Both the position numbers and the translations under genes were made by a program. DNA of 64,000 nt from positions 1 through 64,000 of the forward strand of contig NZ_JACJDV010000014.1 in assembly GCF_014163735.1 (NCBI RefSeq). The letters are read 5' to 3'. Under the pieces are notes generated by a model. That model did not search any database. It saw nothing but the letters and a program-made list of their open reading frames with translations, and was not told the origin of the DNA. Below, one piece after another: positions 63,575 to 64,000 of this stretch (its first letter is position 1; every line of letters begins with the position of its first letter). This stretch comes from Shewanella sp. SR44-3. GTDB lineage: Bacteria > Pseudomonadota > Gammaproteobacteria > Enterobacterales > Shewanellaceae.

Positions 63575-63639
63575 GTGCAAATGTGTTATTTTTTGCTGTT
63601 TGCATGAAAAACAGACTAAGAGACTGTTTTTTGACTAAA

Positions 63640-64000
63640 TTAGCCTTTCAAGGCCGACAGTTGCTGCTGCGCAAGCCTTGCTGATGCGCTATTTGCGTAT
63701 TCTTGCAGCACTTTATTATATAGCGCTCTTGCGCCATTATTGTCGTTAGATTTTTCCGCAATAAGGCCCAATTTAACTAAACTATCTGCACGCTTGCTCG
63801 AATCACTATACTGACTCACGACTGTGCTAAAGGCTTGTTTAGCACTCTCATAATCATTCTTATTATAGAGCAACTGCCCTAGCCAATAATTGGCATTAGC
63901 TGCATAGGCAGAACTTGGATATTGTTTGATGAAATCGCGAAAAGCTGGAATAGCGGCATCGTACTGGCGCTCTTTTAAGACTAAGTTTACTGCGCGTTCA
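63640..64000 (-). CDS. cpoB: Cell division coordinator CpoB (YbgF), C-terminal part; continues past the window end
   Basis: CpoB is the periplasmic TPR protein at the end of the tol-pal operon that links peptidoglycan synthesis with outer-membrane constriction. Only the last 119 codons are in the window; the start lies beyond 64000. Two to three TPR repeats are visible: AIPAFRDFIKQYPSSAYAAN, YWLGQLLYNKNDYESAKQAF and VVSQYSDSSKRADSLVKLG, with the C-terminus SARLAQQQLSALKG. The spacing and wording match YbgF. The tRNA-Lys array follows it, as in E. coli. Confidence 0.92.
   Translation of the reverse strand, partial: ERAVNLVLKERQYDAAIPAFRDFIKQYPSSAYAANANYWLGQLLYNKNDYESAKQAFSTVVSQYSDSSKRADSLVKLGLIAEKSNDNNGARALYNKVLQEYANSASARLAQQQLSALKG

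Overview
The window looks like a chromosomal segment of a Shewanella-type marine gammaproteobacterium. I infer this from gene content and order, not from a database search. Several blocks keep the order known from Escherichia coli and relatives: uvrY-uvrC-pgsA-glyW-cysT-leuZ; yfcL to aroC-prmB-smrB-sixA near fadI-fadJ; queA-tgt-yajC-secD-secF; and tRNA-Lys genes directly after cpoB (ybgF). A motY gene with a flagellar sigma-28 promoter next to rnt, an NhaA antiporter and a PutP-type Na+/solute symporter suit a motile, salt-adapted organism.

Layout. 1-1.3 kb: a minus-strand tRNA operon (Gly-Cys-Leu) with a stringent-type promoter, surrounded by decayed extra copies of tRNA-Gly and tRNA-Leu. 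1.3-4.4 kb: pgsA, uvrC, uvrY. 5-12.2 kb: a secreted hypothetical protein, an RNA methyltransferase, yfcL, an ATP-NAD kinase-like protein, an MFS transporter, aroC, prmB, smrB and sixA. 12.5-20.5 kb: an M16 peptidase, a 1451-residue beta-propeller/PAS/GGDEF/EAL protein, a sigma-54-type promoter in front of two unrecognised small peptide genes, and a small membrane protein. 21-24.4 kb: fadJ-fadI (fatty acid beta-oxidation). 24.7-33.3 kb: a MoxR/Bat-type operon (MoxR, DUF58, DUF4381, two VWA proteins, BatD), then an ECF sigma factor with its probable membrane regulator. 33.5-40.2 kb: putP, nhaA, a broken flavodoxin gene, a periplasmic solute-binding protein and fadL. 40.5-45.8 kb: an RND efflux pair, a DUF2892 membrane protein and a rhodanese. 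46.7-49.1 kb: a secreted subtilisin-like protease. 49.2-52.6 kb: a CBS-domain protein, yaeQ, a CysG-like siroheme protein, a second rhodanese and a DUF2007 protein. 52.7-58.3 kb: secF, secD, yajC, tgt, queA. 58.6-61.6 kb: acpH, motY, rnt. 61.7-63.5 kb: six identical-looking tRNA-Lys(UUU) genes interleaved with about eight decayed or expanded copies. The window ends inside cpoB.

Most of the window is ordinary core genome. The unusual parts are: (1) the tRNA loci, where intact genes alternate with pseudo-tRNAs whose D-loop or variable loop has been enlarged, in the Lys case by a short inverted repeat whose pairing is kept in two sequence variants; (2) the two-peptide unit at 19.85-20.28 kb with a well-spaced -24/-12 promoter and its own terminator; (3) the siroheme protein with what looks like a shrunken methyltransferase tail; and (4) FadR-like palindromes in front of both fadIJ and fadL. 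All functional names come from motif recognition and gene order. No alignment, folding or search was run.
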